64,000 nt of DNA, from assembly GCA_038501195.1 (NCBI GenBank), contig JBBPUQ010000003.1, positions 3,054,501-3,118,500 of the forward strand, in the 5' to 3' direction. Positions 33,956 through 45,754 of this stretch are shown piece after piece. Positions within the stretch are counted from its first letter, which is position 1, and each line of letters begins with the position of its first letter. The DNA is from Nemania diffusa (lineage: Eukaryota > Ascomycota > Sordariomycetes > Xylariales > Xylariaceae). A program made the translations under genes and the position numbers. The notes beneath the pieces were generated by a model. That model was not told where the DNA came from. It searched no databases and worked only from the letters and a program-made list of their open reading frames with translations.

Positions 33956-36120
33956 GAGTCTGTTTCTGCTCGAAACCAACCCCATATGTGTCTTGTGTTT
34001 CTAGCAACGATTCACGAACAATGAACTGCATACGCATGTAACGTAGGTCGCCATCCACCAGAAGTTGGGCTCACAAGCCACGGCATTGACGCTTTGCATA
34101 TGTACGTGCGTTGTATGTGCCAAGCCAGCAGAAGTGCGACGGACTGGCTGTGTGATGAGCATGCCCGTCACGTTTTCAAAGCAGTTAGTCTCTGGGGGAC
34201 CCCTTGCCGAGCACCACTGTGTACGCATAGTACGCATATGTACAGTACAGTAGGCACTGCTATGTAAGTATGTAAGCAAGCACCACGTACTACTAGACTG
34301 AGACATGTACATATATGTGTATGTGTGTATGTATGCATGTAGTGTGTATATAGTGTTCATACTACATTAGTGTAGCGTACCTACAGAACACGCTAGATGG
34401 TAGTTTGACCGTAAATGTCCTTCCGTCCGGCCTTGCCAACTGCGGCCTTCCATGCGACCTTGAAAAGAGCAAACCCCAAAGTCAACAACCCCCAAGGTAA
34501 ACTTTTGCTACCTATGTACGGAGTATTGCTCGCGCGCCAAAGATTACGAAATGGACCAGCACCTGGCTTAGGCCCCCAGTACATAAGTACTACTTACATA
34601 CCTGCCGGTCAGTATCCATATTAAGCGCAAGGGTTCCGTCCCGATTTCTCCAACCCAGGCGTCTGGGTAAGGAATCACAGTCTAAGCCACCTCGGGAGTA
34701 GTGTAGTATCGCTTGTGCGGCAAGTCGGTATGTGGTATACCTACCTACTAACCTATGACCTCCTCGTACACTACCTACATACACTAGGTATGCGTGCTTG
34801 CGTGCCTGTCAAGTAGTAGTAGCGTACGGTGGGCAGTGACATGGCAGGATACGACAAAGACAGATGAGAGAACATGTCATGTTGTTTCTAGTGTCGTATT
34901 GTAATAAACTGTAGTCCAGCATGCTGTGCCACATTTGGCGATCGCACTATATGCAATTAAATAACGGCACTCTGTGATCTCTATTTCTGGCTAATCATTA
35001 TGAGGGAGGATGTGACTGACCATAAACATAGTCCTACATAGTAGCTATGTATGTAGGTGCCTTTCATATTAGGCCAATGGGCAGGGAGTCGTCAACCGGC
35101 GTCCATTGATCATGTTGACGCCCTGAGGCAGCACCGCGCATTTACAGCTTACACGTACGAGTACGTACAAAATACACACTCACACACCACCCTGAGCTTC
35201 CTTCCGCCTTGGATTTGCGAGTGGTCTGTTTTTTTTTCTCTTCTGGTTCGAGGTAATTTGCTTTCTTATAACATTGCTTTTTTACGTGGCTAGGATATAC
35301 CTTGCATATTTCGGCAAGGATGCCCGGGCTATTGTAGCTATTCGAAAACGATCCAATGGGGCATCGCGAGTTGTTATATCAGAACCGTCTTATACACGTA
35401 TCGTGCATGATGCTGCTGCAAATAATCATCTGCGTCATTCCGAGGCTAGTCATCATCCATCCCCCCGTCGAACAACCTGGTGTTCCAAATCTGATCAAGG
35501 CGGTTACCCTCTCTGCGCACACTGGGTATAGCACCGCAACTATCGGGTGTGCTAGCACGTGGGATGTCCGATATGCCCCAGACTAGGTTTAATCAAACCC
35601 ATGTTCGCGTTGCAGGGCGGTCAAACAAATCACACGCGCCACGAGAGAAACAGACGATGACACCGTTGCACAGGAGAGCAAGGCACGGCACGCTACGCGG
35701 AATGAGTGGCCAAAGATCCCCCAGCTATCTACTGCGTAGGCACTTGTCAGGCTCGCTTCGCTCCATTAGGTCGAATAGTATCAGCCGCAAAGCGCTTCGA
35801 GATGCATGATATGCTGGCAGAAGCGCGCAGGATGGAGGGAAGGCAGGAAGGTTGTATGTACTCAGTAGTTGTTGATGTTGTCAATGGTAGGTTGGTGGAG
35901 GTGATTCCAAGAGCTAAAAGAGTTTTCTTAAACTATTAGCTACAGGCGGGCGATGCTACCTAAATGCAGATACAGTACCTACCTACTTATACATATTATC
36001 TACTATAGTGTATGTAGTAGTATTCAGCTATAGATTTTGCTAGCTTAATAGCTGCGCACACTACCTATATACTAGATTAGTTAGGTAGACTAAGTAGGCA
36101 GTTAAAATAGTGTAAGTCGG

Positions 36121-36158
36121 CTACCTACCTACACTACCTACCTACCTAGGTAGTGTAC
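36121..36158. repeat. CTAC/CCTA repeat with TAGTGTA palindrome
   Basis: A tract of ACCT units ending in CCTAGGTAGTGTAC. The TACACTACCT on its left is the reverse complement of AGGTAGTGTA on its right, giving an imperfect palindrome with extra CCTA units in the centre. It resembles the palindrome at 7040-7067. Confidence 0.75.
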
Positions 36159-38431
36159 TCAAGCCTCAGCCGTCAATCTTGCCGGCCCGTTCCATATTGC
36201 GTGCGTATACATAAACGTGTAAGTATTAGTGCAAGGCCTAGGTATCTACATATCCATATACGTTCTGCATCGAGCAGGTAATTGAGTAGTAGTACAGAGT
36301 ATGTGGTGCATAAATATCTGTGTATGGAAGATAGGTAATAGTAAGGGTTATCTTACTGCAGCCTCTACAGTCTCGGTACAGGATCGCATGCAATATACCC
36401 TACTATACACTAACCTACACTCATCATCGTGAGCGCATCGCATGCTCTGGTCCCTGTCGCTGAGTGGTTAGGAATACCACACCTCTCATCACAGCAACTC
36501 GTGTCTGCGAAGTCAATACTACAAAGCCCAATGATTCGCTCTGGTTGCTGCCGAAGACTCCGCATCTTGATCGGGGAGCAGAACGGGGCTACATGCGTAC
36601 AAAATCTGAAAAGGTATGGCATGCATGCATCTGCAGCTAAGAAAATGGCTGCAGCAGCAAGGCAAGTCTGCAGCTCCACAGCGGGTCTAGCAGAAGAGAC
36701 GTATAGATACGCATACGGAATAGGTAGACAGAAGAACACACTACTGTATGTACAAGTATGCATGCAGGCAACCTGTGTGAAGTGTAAGTACACGAGTTGA
36801 CAACAAGATCATAGTAATATTGAACTTATATAAACTAAAATTAAATAATTCTTTTCAGTGGGCTAATCACTGCGCATTAAAAATACCTTAGGTATAATAC
36901 ATAGTGACCTATATATCAAAGGGGGGAAGACTGCTTATTGAAACATTTGATAGTCTACCGAAAGTACCTGTCATAAATAGCACTAATAACTCTGTCTTGT
37001 CAGACCCGCTTCAACCCTACAGAATAGACTAGCTTAAATCTTGATTGGGATCTTTGCTAATTATCTATGTGCAAGTATAGGCATCGACTCCTTGTATGGA
37101 AGGACGCCATGATACTTCCAGAAGCCAGCTATCAGTCGAATTCCAAGCGTGGACTTGGCATTGAAGCCACTAGTCATTTTAAGAAAGAGACATATCCACG
37201 AATCTGGCGAATAGAAAACGGTAACTCCCTTGAGTCCTCCGGAATAAATTTACTATGTACGTTTTAAATGACCTCTACCTATCACAAGTGCGCTATTTCA
37301 ACTTTGCTGCCCCATTTTATTGATTTCGTACCAAGAGCCAGTAGCTAGGCGATGGTGGGAAGAAGATGATCAATTTCGTCACTAGGAAGAAAAAATTGAC
37401 GCTCGTTCAACCCAACCGGACTACGCCTCAGGCCCCGGATTGCTTCCCCTAGTGTAGCTTGCCTGGCCACCGGTGACCACCACCGCTCACCACCAGTCAG
37501 TCCTGAGGGGTTTCAGCTAGCACTGTGTAATACAGTAGAGGAACTCTGTGCCTGCACTGGCTTAGGTGCCCAACTGGCGTCAGGTAGCAGATATCCTGCT
37601 TATACGCAGTACCTTGAAGCACGTAAGAATCTAGATTTTATGCATAAGTGAAATACGACCATGTCGTTTCAATAGGTAGCAAAAAGCAATAGACAATCGG
37701 GAGAAGAACAGTTGACCGGTTCAACTACCTACCCAGGGAAGCACCCTGCCGACCCGAGTCTTCAATGAGCTCCGTATTAACAAGGAGGCCCAATTCCAGT
37801 ATACATACATACATTGTACATAATAAAAGACACACTAAATTAGGTATAACCAGGGTTGTTGTAGCAGGTATTTTACATATACTTACAAAATCAAATTACC
37901 TACAAGTACATACATACACCTTAAAAGACAGTATTATGACTTTGAGACCACTTGGATAGAAAGATGCCGCAATCTTTTCTCCGATTTAATTTATGTATTA
38001 TGCCTAGAATAGGTACAGTACCTACATATGCGTAGAATTAACAACGTGTGTGAGGTGTTAATTAAGTGACATGTGACTATTTCCCCCCCTGTCCACCACC
38101 TTTCCAATCCACTTACGGCGAGCCAAGTGGGGGATAATTACTGGGATTCACCCCCAATTGACTTGTCAAAAATTCTGTCTTACCAGATTTCGGTTCTCAA
38201 AGAACCAGGCGAGTGAGACAAGTTTGACCGCATGGAAGGATAGTCATGTGGTTGTAGTCGCTATGGACTGTGTGACTTGAGACTGAAGGGCCGGCTAGCC
38301 GAGGGATACCAAGGAAGTCAATAAACAAACAAATAAATAGATGCATAAACTTCATCATGTTCCCGGAAGCCTTATCGTCACACTGCTTCTGCTTGCCCAG
38401 TTTTTCTTTCCATCGCACAGCTTTCCCCCCT

Positions 38432-38454
38432 TCTACCTACTTAGGTAGGTAGGT
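38432..38454. repeat. TACC/GGTA palindrome
   Basis: CTACCTA and TAGGTAG arms around a CT dinucleotide, continuing as further GGTA units. Another member of the dispersed tetranucleotide palindromes. Confidence 0.75.
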
Positions 38455-40130
38455 GGCTGCACTCACACACAGTGGCCATGAAACACAGTGGCTGCATTGT
38501 GGTGGCTGTTTTGCTGCTGCAATGCGATAGGCGTCATATGCCAAGCACTATACTATATGTATGTGTGTGATGTAGTGTACAGAATAGTGTGCGCTCTTTG
38601 TCGACCGGGGACCGACGTCCGTTGCCGGCAGACGGACTAGGAGAACGTCGATTGACGATAGCCCTACACCGACATTGCAGTAAACAGGCTGCTGCATGGC
38701 CGAACAGGACCATGCATGAAATGGCGTCGCATGAACGCTCCTAGGGCTCTTCTACGCATACATAGTGTAAGCAGTGACGGGGTGGGCGACAAGTCTGTCG
38801 TGGGAAATAGTCTAGGTATAAAGTACTGTACCTACGCGCGCATAAACAGCGGTCACCGAATCAGACGGATCAGATGCATTCTCTACACTAAGCTGTAGGC
38901 GACGCGGCGGCGGTGAGAGTAAGTCTGGTGGCGATATGGTACGATGTTTATTGGAAATCTGTTCACGATGCTTCGACTCGATGACCCCCGCCGCCTGAGA
39001 CTGCGGACTGGCGGTCAACGGTCAACGGCCAACAGTCAACGCGCTCCGCTCTGAGAAGTGATAATGTCTTGACGAGGACTCCTTCAATTGGCGACTAGAC
39101 TTTGATAAAGATGCTGCACCAAATGTGCAGCCAACTAGACCAGGTAGTATATACTATTCAAGCATCATCTCTACCTCCCTCCGTCTTATTCGCTCTCACA
39201 ATAAGTATGGGTGCTTTAGAGGTCAGTCGACACTGCGATGCCCGGCCCCCAGCTTTGGAGCGGATTTGGACGTCATCTGGTTTACCATTTGAAAGCTGGC
39301 CTTGATCAAGGCCCGAGCTGTCTTTACTCTCCGAGTATGCGTGGCATATAGCATTGGACATGCAGCAATAGCAGACATGCTTTCGGCTTGAACGGGGACT
39401 CGCTACGTCGATAGTTGAGCGGGAAGTATCTCGTCAACATGGGCGAAGCGGCAGAAAAGATGAAGTAGTCGTCGCTGACAAGTCGACGACGGGTGACGGC
39501 TGTCTGACTGACTTGAGCCGCCGGGACAACAACCGCCGTTACCTGTAAGCGAGAGGGCGCCTTGCCGGAGAAATTCAAGATTCGACGGTTACAAGGCCCG
39601 TGTCTCCGGAGAATTCGGGGTGGTCTGGACGATATCCGTAACTGTGCCTCGGCCCTCTTTAAGACAGACGCCGGCCATCACGTCGCAAAAGATGAACATG
39701 ATCTCCAAGGTGTAAATCTACATATGCTTTTCATTTTCTTTTTTTTTATATTTGTGAGATAATACTGGCTGTGAACGACGTGAAGAATTTGGCCGACGTG
39801 GCACGACATCCAGCAAGCAACGAGCAGACCGAACGAAAGCGAGAGGCGTGGCGTACTTCTATAATCCACACACTAAAACTATCCCGGAGACTAGGTTCAT
39901 TCATACTTGCAGGTTCCACCACTGTCAGAACCCCTCCTCCTTAGTCTGCTTGTCTCGAATTTGCAACACAAGCAAGGCGTATTGTTATTAGGAGGCAGGT
40001 CGACAAGGCGAAGAGGTTGAAACACGGTGTAATCCATCTTACTCGCACTCTCACCATAGCAACAACAAACGTACACACAAAGAGAGTGAGAGAGAGAAAG
40101 AGAGTCGCACATAACACATACGCATACGCA

Positions 40131-41341
40131 ATGTCAACCCCGCCTAAGCCCGCGCTGCAGGAGTGGCACGTCACCGAGCCGTATCTTCACCTGCATTGCG
40201 CCCTCGGCGAGGGACCGTTCTACGAGGCGGAGACGAACAGCCTGCGCTTCGTAGACATCAAGAAGAAGCGCGTGCACTGGGTGAATCTCGACGAGGGCCC
40301 GGCGTCGGCGACGACGGTACAGCTGGACGTGCCCGTCACCGTGACGTCGGACATCGCGGGCGTCGATCCGCGGGAGCGCATCCTCGTCGGCGTCAAGTAC
40401 GGCATCGCGGTGCTGGATCGCAAGACGGGCGAATACACTTACGTCGCCCGGTTCGCCGACGCCGACAACGAGAGACTACGAAGCAACGATGGCGCCGCCG
40501 ACCCCCATGGCAGGTTCTGGCTGGGCACCATGACCGATATCGGACTCGACTTACAGCCTGAAGGTATGTAAGAAAGAAGAGAAGCGGAGGAGGAGGATTG
40601 CTCACTGCACCGGAACATTAGGTGCATGGTTCCGGGGGCGCGGGACTGCTTGGGATAGTTATAATAAGATAGACCGGGGAGACCAGGGAGACCGGGATCT
40701 GCACTTACACACACATGCACTTATACACACACACACTTACACACGCTCACTTACACACTCTTACACACACGCACATATACATATGCATGCATACATACAT
40801 ACATATATACATACATACTGTACTAACCCAAACAAAACAAATAGGGCACGTCTACCTCTTCAGCGATAACAACCCTGTCGCGCAGTCCATGCGCTACCCA
40901 GTAACCATCCCCAACGCGATCGGGTGGTCACCCGACAACAAGACCATGTACTTCACGCACTCGACGGAGCGGACCGTGTTCGCCTGGGACTACTCAGCCG
41001 CCGACGGCAGCCTCGCCAACGAGCGCGTCTTCTACCTGCACGAGGGGCCCGGCGAGCCCGACGGCTTCCGCGTCGACGCCGAGGGCAACCTCTGGCACGC
41101 CGTGTACGGCGAGTCGCGCGTGCTCAAGATCTCGCCCGCGGGCCGGCTCGTCGGCCAGGTGAACCTGCCGACGCAGAACATCACCTGCACGCAGTTCGTC
41201 GGCACCGAGCTGTTCATGACCACCGCCGCCATGGAGGAGGGCGAGGGCCCCGCCGAGGCTGTCGCGCTGAGCGGTGCTGTGTTCAAGGTCGATGTGGGAG
41301 TCAGGGGGCTGGAGCCGTTCGCGTTTAAGTTGCCCGCGTAG
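40131..41341 (+). CDS. SMP-30/gluconolactonase/regucalcin-like protein
   Basis: Two exons (40131-40563 and 40845-41341) encode 309 residues, the standard length of a six-bladed beta-propeller lactonase of the SMP-30/gluconolaconase family. The metal-site residues of regucalcin have counterparts: Glu27 in LGEGPF, Asn119 in RSNDG (substrate side), Asn168 in IPNAIGWSPD and Asp217 in EPDGFRVDAEGNLW. The likely reaction is divalent-metal-dependent hydrolysis of a sugar lactone or similar ester; the substrate is unknown. There is no signal peptide, so it is cytosolic. The start is the first ATG after a GAGA-rich leader. The gene is strikingly GC-rich at third codon positions compared with its AT-rich surroundings, and its 281-nt intron, the longest in the window, is half microsatellite. 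Both could reflect a different origin, though expression-driven codon bias is an alternative. Confidence 0.9.
40700..40825 (+). repeat. Microsatellite in the SMP-30-like gene intron
   Basis: Within the intron 40564-40844, about 125 bases of TTACAC/ACAC units pass into ATAC/CATA units. The intron ends normally with CTAAC and ATAG. Confidence 0.9.
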
Positions 41342-43337
41342 GTTCGTAATAATCACGATTTCATATTTCATGCAAAAGGGGTTTATTGAAGTAAGCCTGG
41401 TGTATATATTTTACAATACGACTACCAGTTCTGTTTGCACTGGCCTCCTCTTTTCTCCCACTTACACGAGAGATATACATACCTATAACGAAACAACTAT
41501 TACCTCTATTGACAACGAACCCCCGTCCGTGTTTCATCCTGTACGTTTTCATTTCGGTATGAGCGCAAACATGCAGACAGGGTATAGCTCGCCGGGTAGA
41601 CCATGTTGTTTTTTAATAATGCGAAGCCTTAACTTATCAACATGAACCTAAAATGTCTCTTGTCTCCTATACCTAGGTGTTTATTTGCTCACTTACTAGT
41701 ATGTCCGACCAGCTAAGTCCTTCTATCCCTCGCGTCCGATAGATGTAGTGAGACATAATTAGGCAATTGCTTTCGCTTGAGCAAGTTTCGACATGGATTC
41801 GGGGCTCCCGTGACTCGGCGACATCTTTCAAGTGGAAGAAGGGACTGGCGTTATATTTTTTAATCCATCACGCTATTATCTGTTTCGTCAAGCACGTCTT
41901 CGCCGACTATGCTCATGCTCACTACGCCGATGACACCCGTGATCCCTCCGCCCTCGTCCTTGTCCTCATCAGCCCCTAGCATATGCTTGCACTTCAATTT
42001 AAACACTTTGGGTCAGCATGTCGCCTCATTCTTAGCCAATATCATGCGAAAACGAGCCTAGACATGATTCCATGCTCTTGGCGTGGCCTAGAAAAGTAGA
42101 AGAAAACGGAGATCAGATGTCACTCACCCGCGCGCGCTAAGTATTTCACGAGGTGCGCGTTTTTCAGGTAGATACCCAAGACACCACTAGTTCTAATTAT
42201 GTCGCAGCTGAACGTTGCCAGCCTCGTCGGGACGCCACTTTTCGGCCCCAAGATTAAAAACCGCCCTATGTCGGCAACATTCGAAATTGACACGAGAATA
42301 CCGACAGCCGCCACGAGATGTAACAGTAGACCGCGTGTCATGCAGTCCATACTTGACCACGATGTCTCAGCCACCAACCAGGTTCTAGTCTAACCTCGCT
42401 ATTTTCATCACGGGACAGCTAAATGCCGCAAATAATATAGCTAGAAATAAGTGTAGGAGGTGAGCTATCCTAATTTGTCAGACATTCCTAGTACTACTAT
42501 TTAAAGCCCTCCACAAAAACTGAATCCTACCCCAGGAAGCCCCCGGAGCCGCCAGGGCCTACCCTAGAGATGCCACCGTAAGCATCGAGGATCTTTTTCT
42601 AAATTTCTTTCTATGCCTGTCTATCCCTCAAGGCAAGTGAGAAGGAATTTATGATCTTCGAATGAAGGACAAGATAAAAAGGATTGAGAAAAATATACGC
42701 TCAACGATTCCCTTATCGCGAAAGGTCGAATTATTTCTTACCTTCCACATATGTGTGTGATTTAGGACTTTCTATAGACGAAACGGAAATGCGAGAACGG
42801 AATGGTGCAGATTAAGCCGAGTCAAGTGTATAGTACTTACTTAGTATCACGTATATCTGACACCGCAACGGAGGCCCATTAATGGAGGTGATATAACTGC
42901 TGTAGGGTTATAGGGAGCGTTCGATTACATGTGTTAAGCTACCTATGCTAGGTTATACTTTTCCTCCTCATATAACCAATCGTTCTCTTCTGAACCGCGT
43001 TACACAATCTAATTTAATATAAGACGAAGACATAATGACTAAGGTTAAAAAAAGTCCCATAAATCTTGGGACAGGCTCTACGATGTATTGTATAATAGAC
43101 TATTCATCTGGCTTGTATATAAGTTTTGCACTGATGGGGGGAATGACTTAAATCTGTGACAATGGAATTTAAATGATTGATATTATCCTAGTATAGGTTT
43201 TGACTAATTATTAAGAGACTGATATGATATTATAGTAAATGTTGGGGGTTTTGATGGTGCCCGTATACTTCCACCTTAGCTATTACGGCCACCATTGTAA
43301 ATCGTTAAAAACAACCCCCCTCGGTCATGTTGAGGAT
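41342..43337. other. Intergenic region with one weak small open frame
   Basis: No confident gene. A minus-strand frame at about 42377-42132 has a hydrophobic segment (LLLHLVAAVGILVSI) and ends next to a good GTGAGT donor with a possible 40-nt intron, so it could be a piece of a small membrane protein. A plus-strand frame at 41767-41979 also shows a hydrophobic stretch. Neither is recognised. The rest is AT-rich and without features. Confidence 0.4.
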
Positions 43338-44184
43338 TTAGGGATAACCATTCCAACCACCATGGCCGCCCCAACCGCCTCGACCGCCCCAGCCGCCGTG
43401 GTGGCCCCAGTAGCCGCCTCCAGGAGGCCAGCCGTAGGGAGGTCGGGGTCCCCAGCCCGGCCAGCGGCCGCCCCAGCCGCCAGCCGCCTCTTTGCTGTCG
43501 CCGCCGAACGCTTGGCCGGCGTCCTCGGTCTCGGCATCAGGTTCCTTTTGTTCTTTGGCCGCGGATTCATCCCGTCTGCCATGGTGGCCATAACCGCCAC
43601 CTCCGCCGTGGTGGCCTCCGTAGCCGCCTCCGTAGCCGCCACCGCCGCCGCCGTGGTACCCTCCATCGTGGTGACCTCCGTAGCCGCCGCCGCCGCCACC
43701 GCCGTGGTAACCTCCATCGCGGTGGCCGCCGCCGCCATAGCTGTCATCGCGAGCGTTGAGGAAATTGCTGCTACGACCAGCTAGTGCATCACCGCCAGCG
43801 TTAGGATCGTCTTGGCGGGCGTCGATCTCGTGGCGGTGGCCGCCGTAACCACCACCGCCGCCGTAGCCACTGCCGTAGCCATCGTGGTAGTGAGGACGGT
43901 GTCTGTGGTGAAACTCGTCCTTGTCCTCCTTGGGATCAGGGAGTGGGTTGCGCTCGGCAAGCTGAGCAGCAGCCTAAGGGTGTACCGTTAGTAATGGCGA
44001 AGCACATAGACGGGGAAGGTACAAGAGGGGAAGGGAAAAATGAGTTCGGATGGGAATGGCTGTCTCTCTACGTGAGAGAGTCAGGGGGCTAGCAACTCAC
44101 ATCAGCCGGCGCTGCAACCGGGTTTGCAAGCACCGTGGGGCTGAGTACCAGCACGGTGGCCAGGAGAGATTTGGTGATCTGCAT
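43338..44184 (-). CDS. Secreted Gly/His/Tyr-rich protein
   Basis: Two exons (44184-44101 and 43973-43338, intron 127 nt with canonical ends) encode 239 residues. Residues 1-20 are a clear signal peptide (MQITKSLLATVLVLSPTVLA), followed by a short propeptide-like NPVAAPADAAAQLAERN. The mature part is dominated by Gly with regularly spaced Tyr, His and Trp: GYGG, HHDGGYHGGGGGG and GGYGG units in the centre, and GGWGGRWPGWGP to GGWNGYP at the end. A charged segment (RRDESAAKEQKEPDAETED) containing the only dibasic KEX2-like site separates the two halves. The product is extracellular, perhaps structural or adhesive in the wall, or metal-binding through His; no enzyme domain is present. The family is not recognised. 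A GC-rich antisense frame over the repeats is an artefact of the GGC/GCC codons. Confidence 0.85.
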
Positions 44185-45754
44185 CGTGGATGGAGTTGGG
44201 TCGTAACTAATATGGCGAAGTGAATTCAACTAATAGTTCAGGGGCGTCGATGAGAGGCGGTTGTTCGAAGACCTCTCATTCAGTTGTTTAGTCTGAAACT
44301 GCCTGAGGATGGAATTAAAAAAAAGGTGACCAGAGGTTGGCGAAGGGCGTTATTTATACCCTCAGGACCCTATAACAGGTAATATTTATCTCCCTTTACC
44401 AAAGAAATATCGCCATATGTCTCCCATCGCTCGAGATTCACTAAATCGTGGTCTAAGTTCGTCTGACGACAGTCATATCTCATTCTATCAGCTGGAAGCC
44501 GTGGGATGGTTAAGGAAATACATCATCAATATCCACCACGAAAAGGTAGACTTGGCAGAGCTTGACGTTCATATTAGTTCGAGGGGTAACAGATATTGTG
44601 TAATATCGAGATAACGCCCAGCAATTGAGATAGGAGCGATGTTGTTATGACGACGAGAAGCCCACACTATGCGGGCGAGCGGGCTGAAGGCGCGGGACTG
44701 GCCTGCTGGGAAAGAGGGACTGAAAAACATCACCACTTCGTACAGCTTCGTACCGTCTCGTACATGAGGGGGCTCCCATACGAGCCGCACCGAGCTTGAT
44801 TCATTGCACCGTCATCGCGGTCGGTACCAACGCTATAGAGAACCCAGGCCCAAGGACGCGGCTCACTTCAACCAATAGCATGAACTAAGCTTGTTATTAA
44901 GCTTTCCACAGTATCCGATGCGTTGGGTTAGGAACGCAGACGTCAAGGAAGGGTCATTTGTCCCAGCTCTCGCTTTTGAGTTTCGCAAGCAGGGAAATCC
45001 TAGTCTCGCACACTAGCCGCCTGTCACCTATCCGTCTATGCTGAGCCTGAGCTTAACGTTTACGTATGATAGAAGCTTGTCTCCACCTTCATTATGCGGT
45101 CGCACATCTCATAGGCTACCAAGAAGCATCTAGGTTTCCTACCCGAACTGTCATCTAAACAGGGGCGTCCTAGGATGCGTACTGCACAGAGCCAAATATT
45201 CAATGGAAGCGTTAGCGGGTTACGACTATATTGTATAGATACGGTCTCATCATACTAGTCTCCCAAACGCTCTAACAAGCGTCTACTATTCTTTGTGTAG
45301 ACTGTTTCGAAATTTACAGCATGGGTAGCGTTTTCTGTACTTGAAGTGCTGTGTTACACTGACTGGTTCTTGCGCGAATACAAAAGCTAGTACTAAAGTT
45401 GCCTTAAAATCCGTGATTGTGAAGTCATCACGTGGAAGAACGAACTAGATTGAGACTCTGCATTAATTACATGTATTCCAATGCGCACAGGGAATTAAAA
45501 TTCGCGTAATGGGGTATCACCATTAAGTCTAGGATAATGCTCCCGCTAAGCCGTACTGTCTGACGCAGTGCAAAAGTTGCGAAACAAAACAACAGTCCCA
45601 TATACCTGATGTTAGGACATTGGATAGGCCGCAATCAATACCTAGGGCACCGTTTCATCACATGTCCGAAAGGTATAGAGTTGATCGGCATGGGAACGCG
45701 AATGGGTATTTCTCATCAGGGCTGATATGGCCATGACGTGTGTGTGTGTCCCAT
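44185..45754. other. Intergenic region, no gene seen
   Basis: Promoter of the Gly-rich gene on the left and 3' flank of the YPP1-like gene on the right. No convincing frames, RNA genes or notable repeats. Confidence 0.5.

Larger units (their letters stand above)
29713..40130. other. Gene desert with tetranucleotide repeats
   Basis: The first 600 bases are the bZIP leader and promoter, including about 80 stop-free codons in frame with the gene but without an ATG. Beyond that, about 9.6 kb shows no recognisable gene. It is studded with TACC/GGTA, GTAT/ATAC and AT-rich simple repeats (about 31072-31090, 32200-32218, 32626-32697, 33906-33955, 35976-36160, 37799-37815, 38432-38454). Short open frames have no domain or splice pattern. 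The last 60 bases before 40131 are a GAGA-rich leader of the SMP-30-like gene. Confidence 0.5.

Noticed and set aside
36450..36540. GCTGAGTGGTTAGG resembling a class II tRNA D-arm
   Set aside because: No B box or acceptor complement follows at the needed distance.
40163..41371. Arg-rich plus-strand and long minus-strand frames over the SMP-30-like gene
   Set aside because: Frame shadows caused by high GC3; the real frame has the metal-site residues and a proper splice join.
43239..43784. 181-residue Ala/Val-rich plus-strand frame
   Set aside because: Antisense of the Gly-rich repeats (GGC/GCC reading); the minus-strand frame has a signal peptide and intron.
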